Below, piece after piece: positions 56,784-64,000 of a stretch of 64,000 nt of DNA. The DNA is from Reichenbachiella sp. 5M10. Its GTDB lineage: Bacteria; Bacteroidota; Bacteroidia; Cytophagales; Cyclobacteriaceae. The notes under the pieces were generated by a model, which did not search any database, was not told the origin of the DNA, and saw only the letters and a list, made by a program, of their open reading frames with translations. A program made the position numbers and the translations under genes. The stretch lies in NCBI RefSeq assembly GCF_002742335.1, contig NZ_MDGR01000007.1:2112501-2176500 (forward strand), written 5' to 3'. Position 1 is the stretch's first letter; each line of letters opens with the position of its first letter.

Positions 56784-58682
56784 ATGACGGAATCTAAGGT
56801 CGCCAATTTTGTAATAGACTTTGACAGTACTTTCACACAAGTAGAAGCATTGGACATCTTGTGTACCTTGGCCTTTCAAGACGAAGAGGAAAAGAAGGTT
56901 GCATTGGCCGAAATCGAAAGAATCACCAATCTTGCCATGGGGGGAGACCTGTCGTTTAGAGAGTCCCTCGAGAGTAGGTTGAAAATACTGAGGGCACACA
57001 AGGATCATATTCCTCTATTAATTGAGGAATTAAAATCATTGGTCTCTCCCTCTTTCATAAGAAACAAAGAATTTTTAGAGAATAACTCAGAACACATTTA
57101 CATTCTATCCAATGGATTCAAGGAGTTCATTAGTCCTATCGTGGAGGAATATGGCATCAAAGCAGACCATGTTTATGCCAACACATTTGAGTTTGACAAC
57201 AAGGGTTTCATCACAGGATTTGACAAAGAAAACATCCTCTCTCGAAGCAAAGGAAAGCCTGCGCTCATCGAATCACTCAGTCTCGATGGTGAAGTGTATG
57301 TCATCGGTGATGGATACAATGACTATGAAATACGAAAAGAAGGACAAGCCAACCGCTTTTATGCCTTCACAGAAAATGTAAAAAGACAAAACGTGATGGA
57401 CTATGCAGACCATATCGCTCCATCATTAGACGAAATATTATATCATAACAATATGGAAGGAGCACTCTCATACCCTAAAAACAGAATCAAAATTTTGCTA
57501 CTCGAAAACATCCACAGCAAAGGGGTGCAAATCGTAGAAAATGAAGGTTATCAAGTAGAAGTCCACCCCGCAGGACTGACAGAAGACGAATTGGTTGAAA
57601 AGATCAAAGATGTATCTATTTTGGGCATTAGATCCAAAACAATCGTAACCAAAAGAGTACTTGACAATGCCAAGCGCTTGATGTCTATTGGTGCATTTTG
57701 TATCGGAACCAATCAAATCGATCTGACTGAGTGTACCAAAAGAGGCATCACCGTATTCAATGCTCCATATAGCAATACCCGATCCGTAGTAGAGCTCGCC
57801 ATCGGCGAGATGATCATGCTCATCCGCAACTTACCAGACAAAATCGCCAAAATGCATGAAGGCAAATGGGACAAATCTGCCAAAAACAGTTTTGAGGTGA
57901 GAGGTAAGAAACTAGGTATCGTAGGCTATGGCAACATCGGCAAACAACTCTCTGTATTGGCAGAGGCGATGGGACTCCAAGTATTCTACTACGACATTGA
58001 TGAGAAACTGCCTATCGGCAATATCACCAAATGCAATACACTCAATGAAATGCTCGCCCAAGTGGATATCGTATCGCTACATGTAGATGGACGCAAGAGC
58101 AATGAGAACATCATCGGCAAAGAACAATTCGATGCAATGAAAGAAGGCATGATCTTCATGAATCTCTCTAGAGGTCATGTCGTAGATATCCCTGAGCTGA
58201 AAAAAGCGATCGAATCAGGAAAAATTGTTGGAACAGCGGTGGATGTATTCCCAGAAGAACCCTTGAGCAATAACCACGAATTTGTCTCAGAATTGAGAGG
58301 TTTGCCAAATGTCATCTTGACTCCTCACATCGGTGGCAGCACACTCGAAGCTCAAGAAAACATTGCTGAATTCGTTCCGAACAAAATCATCAGCTACATC
58401 AACACAGGATCGACGACCAACAGTGTCAATTTTCCCAATTTGACCTTACCAAAATTGGAAAATGCGCATCGGTTCATTCATATTCACAAAAACAAACCAG
58501 GCATCATCGCTGAGATCAACAATATCCTAGCGAGTCACGACATCAATGTCATGGGACAATACCTCAAGACCAATGAGATCATGGGGTATGTCATCACTGA
58601 TATTGACAAGAAGTACGACAAAGAAGTCATCAAGGTCATGAAGAAAATTGAAGGAACTATTCGATTCAGAGTATTGTACTAA
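56784..58682 (+). CDS. serA: Phosphoserine phosphatase-phosphoglycerate dehydrogenase fusion
   Basis: The 632-residue protein has two enzymes in one chain. Residues 1 to about 215 are a HAD-IB phosphatase: the nucleophile motif DFDSTFT (Asp12 and Asp14), ILSNGF, and VIGDGYNDYE. Residues about 235-545 are a D-3-phosphoglycerate dehydrogenase with the NAD-binding GYGNIGKQ, ARSSRGH-type MNLSRGHVV, AVDVFPEEPL and PHIGGST. Residues about 555-632 are an ACT domain (HKNKPGIIAEINNILASHDI) of the kind that binds serine for feedback control. The first and the last step of serine synthesis are thus fused, and the middle step (58976-60058) is the next gene on this strand. The start ATG is the first in frame, and a perfect terminator follows. 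Confidence 0.93.
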   Translation: MTESKVANFVIDFDSTFTQVEALDILCTLAFQDEEEKKVALAEIERITNLAMGGDLSFRESLESRLKILRAHKDHIPLLIEELKSLVSPSFIRNKEFLENNSEHIYILSNGFKEFISPIVEEYGIKADHVYANTFEFDNKGFITGFDKENILSRSKGKPALIESLSLDGEVYVIGDGYNDYEIRKEGQANRFYAFTENVKRQNVMDYADHIAPSLDEILYHNNMEGALSYPKNRIKILLLENIHSKGVQIVENEGYQVEVHPAGLTEDELVEKIKDVSILGIRSKTIVTKRVLDNAKRLMSIGAFCIGTNQIDLTECTKRGITVFNAPYSNTRSVVELAIGEMIMLIRNLPDKIAKMHEGKWDKSAKNSFEVRGKKLGIVGYGNIGKQLSVLAEAMGLQVFYYDIDEKLPIGNITKCNTLNEMLAQVDIVSLHVDGRKSNENIIGKEQFDAMKEGMIFMNLSRGHVVDIPELKKAIESGKIVGTAVDVFPEEPLSNNHEFVSELRGLPNVILTPHIGGSTLEAQENIAEFVPNKIISYINTGSTTNSVNFPNLTLPKLENAHRFIHIHKNKPGIIAEINNILASHDINVMGQYLKTNEIMGYVITDIDKKYDKEVIKVMKKIEGTIRFRVLY

Positions 58683-58688
58683 AACCAA

Positions 58689-58714
58689 AAACCCCGTCCA
58701 ATTGGACGGGGTTT
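58689..58714. terminator. Bidirectional rho-independent terminator
   Basis: A perfect 11-bp stem (aaaccccgtcc with its complement) closes an AATT loop. On the plus strand it is followed by GGGGTTTATTA after the fusion gene. On the minus strand it ends GGGGTTTTTGGTTTT, a better tail, as expected if a minus-strand RNA also ends here. Confidence 0.85.
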
Positions 58715-58897
58715 ATTACTAAGGATCTCATGGTTTAGTTAAACCTCTTAAGAAAAGATTTAAGCTATCCGAATGATTCAATCTTCCACTGTTATCTCCG
58801 AAGAGTCCCGATCTAAACCGAGATGAGGCCTGATTTAGCCACCAGAGTCACTCGTTTTTGTTATGATCTAAAGCTTAATAAACTTGCAGATCCAAAG
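58715..58897 (-). ncRNA. Candidate structured small RNA (6S-like fold)
   Basis: Between the two serine genes the minus strand has a promoter-like box (58904-58911), a stretch of about 180 nt and the terminator at 58689-58714. Its ends pair: 58888-58893 with 58723-58728, 58879-58883 with 58733-58737, 58874-58878 with 58748-58752 and 58866-58869 with 58756-58759. These helices are separated by internal loops, including one of 4 by 4 nt. Further in, 58848-58854 pairs with 58770-58776. A long interrupted closing stem around a central region at about 180 nt is the known plan of 6S RNA, which binds RNA polymerase. This is by hand folding only; it could instead be an untranslated leader or chance pairing. 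Confidence 0.35.
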
Positions 58898-58903
58898 AGG
58901 GTA

Positions 58904-58911
58904 CAAATATA
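58904..58911 (-). promoter_or_regulatory. -7 element for the minus-strand RNA
   Basis: On the minus strand the sequence reads TATATTTG, an exact TAnnTTTG match. No open frame of note starts downstream, so the product would be non-coding. The -33 element is not obvious. Confidence 0.45.
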
Positions 58912-58933
58912 TCTACTTTAACTTCTTTTACCA

Positions 58934-58941
58934 TAATTTTG
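58934..58941 (+). promoter_or_regulatory. -7 element of the serC-like gene
   Basis: TAATTTTG matches TAnnTTTG and lies 34 nt before the ATG at 58976. The 11-nt context ATAATTTTGCG is identical to that before the fusion gene, consistent with parallel expression of the pathway. Confidence 0.5.
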
Positions 58942-58975
58942 CGCTCATTACCGCCAAATGTCTCAAGCTATATAA

Positions 58976-60058
58976 ATGAATAAAATATTCTTTACCCCCG
59001 GTCCTTCTGCTTTGTATTTCACTGCAGAACAGCATATCAAAAACGCCTTGAAAAACAACGTGGCATCTATCAGTCACAGAAGCAAGCAATATATCAGCAT
59101 TCATGAAGAGACCGTCAATGCACTCAAAGAGCTCTTGGATTTGCCTGAAGGTTACAGCATTGGATTCACTTCTTCGGCTACTGAAGTCTGGGAAAGAATC
59201 TCTGAAAACCTCATCGACCAAACTTCCTACCACTTTGTCAATGGATCCTTCTCCGAAAAATTCTACCAGGCAGCCCATGACTTAGGCAAAAATGCAATAT
59301 TGAATAAAGCCGCTTATGGATCTAACCATGATTTGAAAAATGTGGAGATTCCTGAGGAAGTAGAGTTGATTGGTCTCGCACAAAACGAGACCAGCACTGG
59401 TGCCATGCTACCTGTAGCAGACATCGAAGGTCTACGTGCCAAATACCCTGAAAAGCTTTTGGCTATTGATTCCGTTAGTTCCTTACCTGTGACACGTTAC
59501 GACTTTAGCAAATTGGACACTCTGTATTTCTCTGTTCAGAAATGCTTTGGCTTGCCATCAGGACTAGGTGTCTGGATCTACAACGAAAGATGTCTGGAGA
59601 CCGCTCGTAGGCTCAAGGAAGTGGGTAAATACCACGAAACCTACAACAGCCTATTGAGCATTGACAAGTTTGCTCAAAAAAACCAAACCAGTTGCACTCC
59701 CAACGTAATGAACATCTACTTATTGGGCAAAGTCGTGCAAGACATGCTCAGCAAAGGTATAGACCAAATCCGACAAGAGTCGGCATACAAGAGTGCTTTG
59801 ATATACAACTTGTTTGAGAACCATGAAAGGCTAAATGCTTTCGTAACGGAAAAGAAATTTAGATCTACCACCATCGGTGTGGCAGAAGTACAAGGAGGTG
59901 CCGAGCCGCTCATGTCAGCTTTGGCAGACAAGGGTTTGCTCGTCGGAAGTGGATACAGCCAGTTCAAAGGCAAACATATACGCATTGCCAACTTCCCTAC
60001 GCATTCCAAAGAACAAATGGAACTACTCGTAGACACGATCAATACCATTGAGTTCTAA
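58976..60058 (+). CDS. serC: Phosphoserine aminotransferase-like class V PLP enzyme
   Basis: The 360-residue protein has the SerC-type opening KIFFTPGPSAL, SISHRSKQY, and the Schiff-base lysine Lys189 in YFSVQKCFGLPSGLG. It converts 3-phosphohydroxypyruvate to phosphoserine with glutamate as amino donor. Its position next to the SerB-SerA fusion fits that role. It is shorter at the end than E. coli SerC and resembles the Bacteroidota/archaeal branch of class V aminotransferases, so the name is assigned from both sequence and context. Confidence 0.87.
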   Translation: MNKIFFTPGPSALYFTAEQHIKNALKNNVASISHRSKQYISIHEETVNALKELLDLPEGYSIGFTSSATEVWERISENLIDQTSYHFVNGSFSEKFYQAAHDLGKNAILNKAAYGSNHDLKNVEIPEEVELIGLAQNETSTGAMLPVADIEGLRAKYPEKLLAIDSVSSLPVTRYDFSKLDTLYFSVQKCFGLPSGLGVWIYNERCLETARRLKEVGKYHETYNSLLSIDKFAQKNQTSCTPNVMNIYLLGKVVQDMLSKGIDQIRQESAYKSALIYNLFENHERLNAFVTEKKFRSTTIGVAEVQGGAEPLMSALADKGLLVGSGYSQFKGKHIRIANFPTHSKEQMELLVDTINTIEF

Positions 60059-60109
60059 CCTTTTTGATATATTACATTTTAATTCCCTCGTTTAATCCAC
60101 CGAATACTC

Positions 60110-61030
60110 ATGAATAGATTCAAAAGAATACTGGTTGCCCTAGATCATACAGATATGGACAAGGAGTTGATTCGTGCAGCATCCTTCATCTCTTCTTTAG
60201 CCAAAAGTGAAGAAGTTTTGTTTATCAACGTGATCAAAAATATTCAAGTCCCAGATCATATCAAGAAAGAGTTTCCAAACTTAATGCAGGACGCACTAAA
60301 AGAACGTAAAGAGGACATCCAATTGAGTGTAGATCGCTACTTTGAAAACCAAGAAACAAAAGCGGTCATAGAGATCAAAGCAGGTCAACCTACCAAATCT
60401 ATCTTGAAAAATAGTGCGAGCGAAGAGATCGACCTCATCATCATGGGAAGAAAAAATGAAAAACCAGGTGGTGGTGTCATCATTCACCGAGTGGCCCGTA
60501 GAGCTGCCTGTTCACTTTTGATCATCCCCAAAGGCTTCAAAAAGAAGGTCAATAAAATCCTTGTCCCTATTGACTACTCCAACCACTCGTTGGACTCACT
60601 CAATCACATCATTGACATTTCTGAAAAGAACATGCCCAAGGTGAAAATTGTACCTCAGAATGTATACCAAGTACCTTCAGGGTATCACTACGCTGGCAAG
60701 AGTTATCAGGAGTTTGCGCAAATCATGGAGGAAAATAGTGGGAAAGAGTACAAAGCATTTGAGTCTAAAATCAAAAAAACGAAACTGGACATCAAACCGA
60801 TCTTTACTCTTGACAGAGACGAAGATGTCATTTCTACCATCTACAAGACAGCCAAGAAAATCCGTGCCAATGCCATTGTCATCGGAGCAAAAGGGGTCAC
60901 TAGCGCATCGGCACTATTTTTAGGGAGTAGTGCAGAAAAATTGATTCAGATGGATTCAGAAATCCCACTATTCGTCATGCGTGTCAAAGGCAAACAAAAA
61001 GGAATCATTGATTACCTGCTCAAACTCTAA
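60110..61030 (+). CDS. Tandem universal stress protein (UspA family)
   Basis: The 306-residue protein has two USP domains: FKRILVALDHTDMDKELIRA to IIMGRKNEKPGGG (1 to about 145), and NKILVPIDYSNHSLDSLNHI to VIGAKGVTSASALFLGSSAE (about 147-300). The second has the G-2x-G-9x-G(S/T) ATP-binding pattern; the first is more divergent. It is cytosolic and may be induced by stress or energy limitation. It lies 51 nt after the aminotransferase gene and its stop overlaps that of the convergent MarR gene by 4 nt. Confidence 0.9.
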   Translation: MNRFKRILVALDHTDMDKELIRAASFISSLAKSEEVLFINVIKNIQVPDHIKKEFPNLMQDALKERKEDIQLSVDRYFENQETKAVIEIKAGQPTKSILKNSASEEIDLIIMGRKNEKPGGGVIIHRVARRAACSLLIIPKGFKKKVNKILVPIDYSNHSLDSLNHIIDISEKNMPKVKIVPQNVYQVPSGYHYAGKSYQEFAQIMEENSGKEYKAFESKIKKTKLDIKPIFTLDRDEDVISTIYKTAKKIRANAIVIGAKGVTSASALFLGSSAEKLIQMDSEIPLFVMRVKGKQKGIIDYLLKL

Positions 61031-61491
61031 TGATCCGGTTGGGTTCCTCGGAACTTGTCCAACAAATCGTTGAATTGCTTACACTCTTCTTCGGTAAAAT
61101 GATTGATTCGTTGGGTCAAATTATCCAACTTGGTATCTAACTCATCCAGCAGTGCTAAACCCTTTTCATTGATCTTTACATCCACCGCTCGGCGATCTTT
61201 GGAATTAATTTGACGAGTGGCTAAGCCTTTGGATACTAGTTTATCAATAATCCTAGAAGCATTGGACATACGATCCAACATGCGGTCTATAATCAAACTG
61301 ATCGTAGCTACTTTAGGATACTGACCTCTCAAAATCCTCAATGCATTGTATTGCTGAATTGTCAACCCATAGGGTTTGAACAAATAAAACTCTTGTTGAT
61401 TGAGCCAATTACTCGTAAACATCAAGTTCACTATTACTTTGTCAAATTCGGATTTGAACTTCTCCTGCTTTATGTCTTGATTCAGTCCCAT
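61027..61491 (-). CDS. MarR-family transcriptional regulator
   Basis: The 154-residue protein has the winged-helix MarR fold: recognition region ATISLIIDRMLDRMSNASRI (about 58-77), the wing KDRRAVDVKINEKGLALLDE and flanking dimerisation helices. It probably represses its own gene and the divergent DoxX-like gene. A palindrome suited to its binding lies at 61497-61514. MarR proteins usually respond to phenolic compounds or oxidants. Confidence 0.9.
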   Translation of the reverse strand: MGLNQDIKQEKFKSEFDKVIVNLMFTSNWLNQQEFYLFKPYGLTIQQYNALRILRGQYPKVATISLIIDRMLDRMSNASRIIDKLVSKGLATRQINSKDRRAVDVKINEKGLALLDELDTKLDNLTQRINHFTEEECKQFNDLLDKFRGTQPDH

Positions 61492-61496
61492 GACAT

Positions 61497-61514
61497 TTGT
61501 ATAATATGTTACAA
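61497..61514. promoter_or_regulatory. Possible MarR operator
   Basis: TTGTA-N8-TACAA forms an 18-nt inverted repeat 6 nt upstream of the marR start codon, in the gap between the divergent marR and doxX-like genes. The half-site and spacing suit a MarR dimer. Confidence 0.45.
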
Positions 61515-61587
61515 CATTAAATATATAACTCGCGCACTAAAATTAAACAATGCTTGTTGATTATCTTGAAACAAAAGTGAAGGAGCC

Positions 61588-62007
61588 ATGAAAACACAAT
61601 CTACTCGAATCAAATACCTGCCAAAAATCATAGTTTCGGCCATTTTGATCCAAACACTATGGTTCAAATTTGGCATTGGCGGAGAGGCAGCCCTCAACGA
61701 ATCCAAGCAGATTTTTGAGAATGTATCTCAAGGGCTATTCGATGACAAAGCGTACGAACCACTACTACGCATTGGGACTGGTTTATTGGAATTGACCATC
61801 GCAATCCTCCTATTCACCCCGCTCTCTGGCGTGGGCGCACTGTTGGGTAGCTTCGTCATGCTCAGCGCGATCGCTTCACACCTTCTTTGGCTCGGCCTAA
61901 CTACAAACAACGATGGCGGCCTGCTTGTCTCGCTGGCCGCCATCGTATTGCTTTGTTGCATCAAAATAGTCTTTGACGAAAGAAAGCGAATCCCTTTCTT
62001 AAACTAA
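61588..62007 (+). CDS. DoxX-like membrane protein
   Basis: The 139-residue protein has four TM helices (IIVSAILIQTLWFKF, LLRIGTGLLELTIAILLFTP, GALLGSFVMLSAIASHLLWL, LLVSLAAIVLLCCIKIVF). This is the DoxX/DUF417-like pattern of small membrane proteins linked to redox or sulfur metabolism. It is divergent from the MarR regulator and ends 4 nt before the convergent coiled-coil gene. Confidence 0.78.
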   Translation: MKTQSTRIKYLPKIIVSAILIQTLWFKFGIGGEAALNESKQIFENVSQGLFDDKAYEPLLRIGTGLLELTIAILLFTPLSGVGALLGSFVMLSAIASHLLWLGLTTNNDGGLLVSLAAIVLLCCIKIVFDERKRIPFLN

Positions 62008-62011
62008 CTTC

Positions 62012-62935
62012 TTACTTCACTACAAAACTCCCTTCTCCCATTTTGTAGTCATCTGTATATACTTCTACCTTGTGCTCACCCAAGTCATACTCTGATCCCT
62101 TGTCATACAGAAACGTAAGCGATTGTGTGTTTCTATCATAAAGAATTTCCTTTTTCACTGTAAAGAAGTTTTCACGTCCTTCAAATACAAACGTACCCGA
62201 ACCAGTAGCCACATCAAATATCACTTTGCCATCGGGACCTGTAATCTTCAATAAGATATCCATTCCTTCAATTGGAGCTACTTTATTCTCCAAAACATCA
62301 AACTCAATCTTGAGATGGCTGATATGTCTATTTTTGAAAACACCTTCTTTTTCCTTGTCATTGCTATTGACAGCTATGACCTTCATTCCTTCGATTTTAA
62401 GCTGAGATGCAATTGCTACTTTTTGCTCAAGAGCACTACGATCTGTATTCAAATCACGCAAAGATTCGTTGAGCGCATTGGCTTCATCCTTCAACTCAGT
62501 ATTCTCCTCAAGTAATTCCTGATTGAGTACCTTGAGTCGCTCGATCTCTTCATCTTGAGCCAACAATAGCTGTTTGTAGCCATCTACCTTTCCTTGTAGA
62601 TCGTTTATTTGTCTGTATGCTCTTTTTCTAAATGCCTTCTTCTCTTCTTCCAGCTGATTCTTGATTTGCAACAATGTATCTATTTCTCCTCCCAGTTGCG
62701 CAATCTTTAGAATTCTGCTGTCTAGTTCATTACTCATAGAGTCCAAGTCATTGTAGGCTAAGTCAAGTTGTTGTTGGGTGATTCCATTTTGACGTTCCAA
62801 CTCTATTGATTCGACTAACTTGTATACAAAGCCAATAGCCAGTGCCAACATCAAGATACTCGCTAATACGATAACGATCCTCTTTCTGCTTTGTGCTTCT
62901 TGCTTTTTCGGCTGTTGTTTCTGATTAATTTCCAT
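62012..62935 (-). CDS. Membrane-anchored coiled-coil protein
   Basis: The open frame starts at 62986, but the ATG at 62935 (MEINQKQQPKKQ) is preferred (307 residues). A single TM helix at about 20-42 (IVIVLASILMLALAIGFVY) is followed by a coiled coil at about 55-185 (LEEEKKAFRKRAYRQINDLQ, EEIERLKVLNQELLEENTEL). A C-terminal beta domain follows (IEFDVLENKVAPIEGMDILL, VEVYTDDYKMGEGSFVVK). The N-terminus is probably cytosolic and the rest periplasmic. The function is unknown; the architecture resembles envelope-spanning or cell-division-associated proteins. Confidence 0.78.
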   Translation of the reverse strand: MEINQKQQPKKQEAQSRKRIVIVLASILMLALAIGFVYKLVESIELERQNGITQQQLDLAYNDLDSMSNELDSRILKIAQLGGEIDTLLQIKNQLEEEKKAFRKRAYRQINDLQGKVDGYKQLLLAQDEEIERLKVLNQELLEENTELKDEANALNESLRDLNTDRSALEQKVAIASQLKIEGMKVIAVNSNDKEKEGVFKNRHISHLKIEFDVLENKVAPIEGMDILLKITGPDGKVIFDVATGSGTFVFEGRENFFTVKKEILYDRNTQSLTFLYDKGSEYDLGEHKVEVYTDDYKMGEGSFVVK

Positions 62936-63034
62936 ATTCTCTTTAATTCCAAATTGTAAAAATAGGCCAATATCATTCTTAATCAAGACCTAGATGACTT
63001 AAGAATAAAATACAAATCAAAGACCAGACCAAAG

Positions 63035-63826
63035 TCAAAAATCCAACACGTAAGATTTCTTAGAAAGCTCTCTCTTAAAGACTAGAATACCCATTTGGAA
63101 ATTCTCAATAACAATCCCCTGCCCAAATGCCCCAGAGATTTCTTCCCATGCTCGGCGCATACCTGAGGACCAATTGATATCATCGAAAATAACAACTCCC
63201 AATTGAGGATTGACAAGCCCCCTGAGCATACCCCAATACCTCATGGTCGCTTCATAGGTATGGTTGGCATCCAAGTAGATCAAATCAAAAGACTCTCCAC
63301 AATCCAACATATTTGGCAATACGTCATCAATATCTTGCTCCAACAAACGAACCTTAGTATCTACCCCCAAAAGAGAAAAATGTGTTTGGGCCTTCTGTGC
63401 TAACATAACATTTCGCTCGACAGTGACCACTGATTGAACTGTCTGAGCCTCTGCCAACACCGATACATTGAGTCCCAAAGAAGTCCCCAACTCCAAGACA
63501 GACTTGGCTTCAATGTGTTCCAGCATACGCTTGATCATCCAAGAGTACCGCATAGGAGTTGTCCCATACTTAGCAATCTGACCTATTGTTTGCGAAGCGC
63601 CTAGAGATGTCCCTGCTCCCGCAGTACTATCTACCAAATTGGTATCCTTAGTCAGCTCAACCCACAAGCACAACGCAGGATGTGTATCATCCATTTTGGA
63701 GGCAGGTTTGAGCACCGTACAATACAAGGAAAAAACAAAGGGGGGTTGCAACGAATGTTCGTCCATTTTCGTCAACCAATAGATAAAAAACCGCTTGATA
63801 CGAAAAAGCGCTACGTTGATTTCCAA
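63035..63826 (-). CDS. Class I SAM-dependent O-methyltransferase-like protein
   Basis: The 263-residue protein has motif I VLELGTSLGLNVSVLA (about 110-125), motif II VVTVERN and an O-methyltransferase-type FDLIYLDANHTYEATMRYW (about 180-198), where the Asp would bind a metal or substrate. The family (O-methyltransferase family 3 or the related class I group) acts on catechols or small phenols; the substrate is unknown. A start at the later ATG (residue 21, MDEHSL) is possible. Confidence 0.82.
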   Translation of the reverse strand: MEINVALFRIKRFFIYWLTKMDEHSLQPPFVFSLYCTVLKPASKMDDTHPALCLWVELTKDTNLVDSTAGAGTSLGASQTIGQIAKYGTTPMRYSWMIKRMLEHIEAKSVLELGTSLGLNVSVLAEAQTVQSVVTVERNVMLAQKAQTHFSLLGVDTKVRLLEQDIDDVLPNMLDCGESFDLIYLDANHTYEATMRYWGMLRGLVNPQLGVVIFDDINWSSGMRRAWEEISGAFGQGIVIENFQMGILVFKRELSKKSYVLDF

Positions 63827-63847
63827 TACGTAAATACTGAGAGGTGA

Positions 63848-64000
63848 CTAATTGTTTCGTTCGGGTACGACCATGACAAATTCAGGGATCAAAACTTCAA
63901 TCATCTTGCCATCAATGATACGTTCCATAAGGTAAGTGCCATACATCTTACCAATACCACTTCTTAGGTTACAACCAGATACATACACATGCTCCTCTCC
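63848..64000 (-). CDS. apaG: ApaG-like protein, 3' part only (cut by window edge)
   Basis: The last 50 codons of a minus-strand gene read GEEHVYVSGCNLRSGIGKMY, then GTYLME, and IPEFVMVVPERNN before the stop at 63848-63850. These match the C-terminal beta-sandwich of ApaG (DUF525), including the SGC...G-M-x-G-T-Y-L-M pattern and the P-x-F end. ApaG affects Co2+/Mg2+ handling in enteric bacteria; its role in Bacteroidota is not established. The 5' part lies beyond the window. Confidence 0.85.
   Translation of the reverse strand, partial: GEEHVYVSGCNLRSGIGKMYGTYLMERIIDGKMIEVLIPEFVMVVPERNN

Noticed and set aside
1-64000. tRNA, rRNA, CRISPR arrays, prophage, complete insertion sequences, defence systems
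   Set aside because: I saw no tRNA-like cloverleaf, rRNA segment, regularly spaced repeat, phage structural gene or intact transposase. The caspase protein was considered as a defence effector but is exported and has no defence partner next to it.

Overview
This window looks like chromosome from a member of the Bacteroidota, most likely a marine Cytophagales-type bacterium. The basis is a SusC/SusD pair with its satellite lipoproteins, a redoxin carrying a type IX secretion (T9SS) C-terminal sorting domain, a hybrid sensor/AraC regulator, several TlpA-like redoxins and lipoproteins, weak Shine-Dalgarno sites, and promoter-like TAnnTTTG elements. The genus is inference only. I saw no tRNA, rRNA, CRISPR array, complete insertion sequence or phage.

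Region 1 (1-12.5 kb, mostly minus strand) is a duplicated and partly decayed block: outer-membrane barrel genes, a DUF1254/DUF1214 lipoprotein pair, an arylsulfatase and an Omp85-type barrel. Copy 1 (left) keeps an intact barrel gene but only the 3' scrap of a DUF1254 gene, next to a decayed IS3-family element. Copy 2 (right) keeps the DUF1254 and sulfatase genes but its barrel gene is a pseudogene. The sulfatase signal peptide is out of frame at a run of nine A. Between the copies lie a barrel gene and a secreted WD40-caspase protein.

Region 2 (12.9-26.8 kb) has a PLP enzyme of the cysteine-desulfurase fold, a TPR histidine kinase, a five-gene nutrient-uptake operon (lipocalin-like lipoprotein, SusC, SusD, HExxH lipoprotein, DUF4302 lipoprotein), a DUF4377-META lipoprotein and an S41 protease.

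Region 3 (26.8-40.3 kb) has a MATE exporter, a methyltransferase, a redoxin / DUF6029-like / T9SS-redoxin operon, a sensor with HisKA but no ATPase domain facing a complete kinase, an MpaB-type oxygenase overlapping a membrane protein gene, and a KtrB/KtrA-type potassium uptake pair.

Region 4 (40.4-49.5 kb) is a heavy-metal RND efflux operon (Cys/His-rich small protein, CusA, CusC, CusB types), a rhomboid protease, a TerB-like protein and a DUF4369-type redoxin.

Region 5 (49.6-64 kb) has a possible 30-residue peptide before a hybrid two-component regulator, a K+ channel, a GPP34 protein, a Na+/H+ antiporter, and a serine-biosynthesis locus in which phosphoserine phosphatase and phosphoglycerate dehydrogenase are one polypeptide and the aminotransferase is the next gene. 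Between those two genes the minus strand holds a promoter-like box, a foldable stretch of about 180 nt and a terminator: a candidate 6S-like RNA. A universal stress protein, a MarR regulator divergent from a DoxX-like gene, a coiled-coil membrane protein, a methyltransferase and a partial apaG finish the window.
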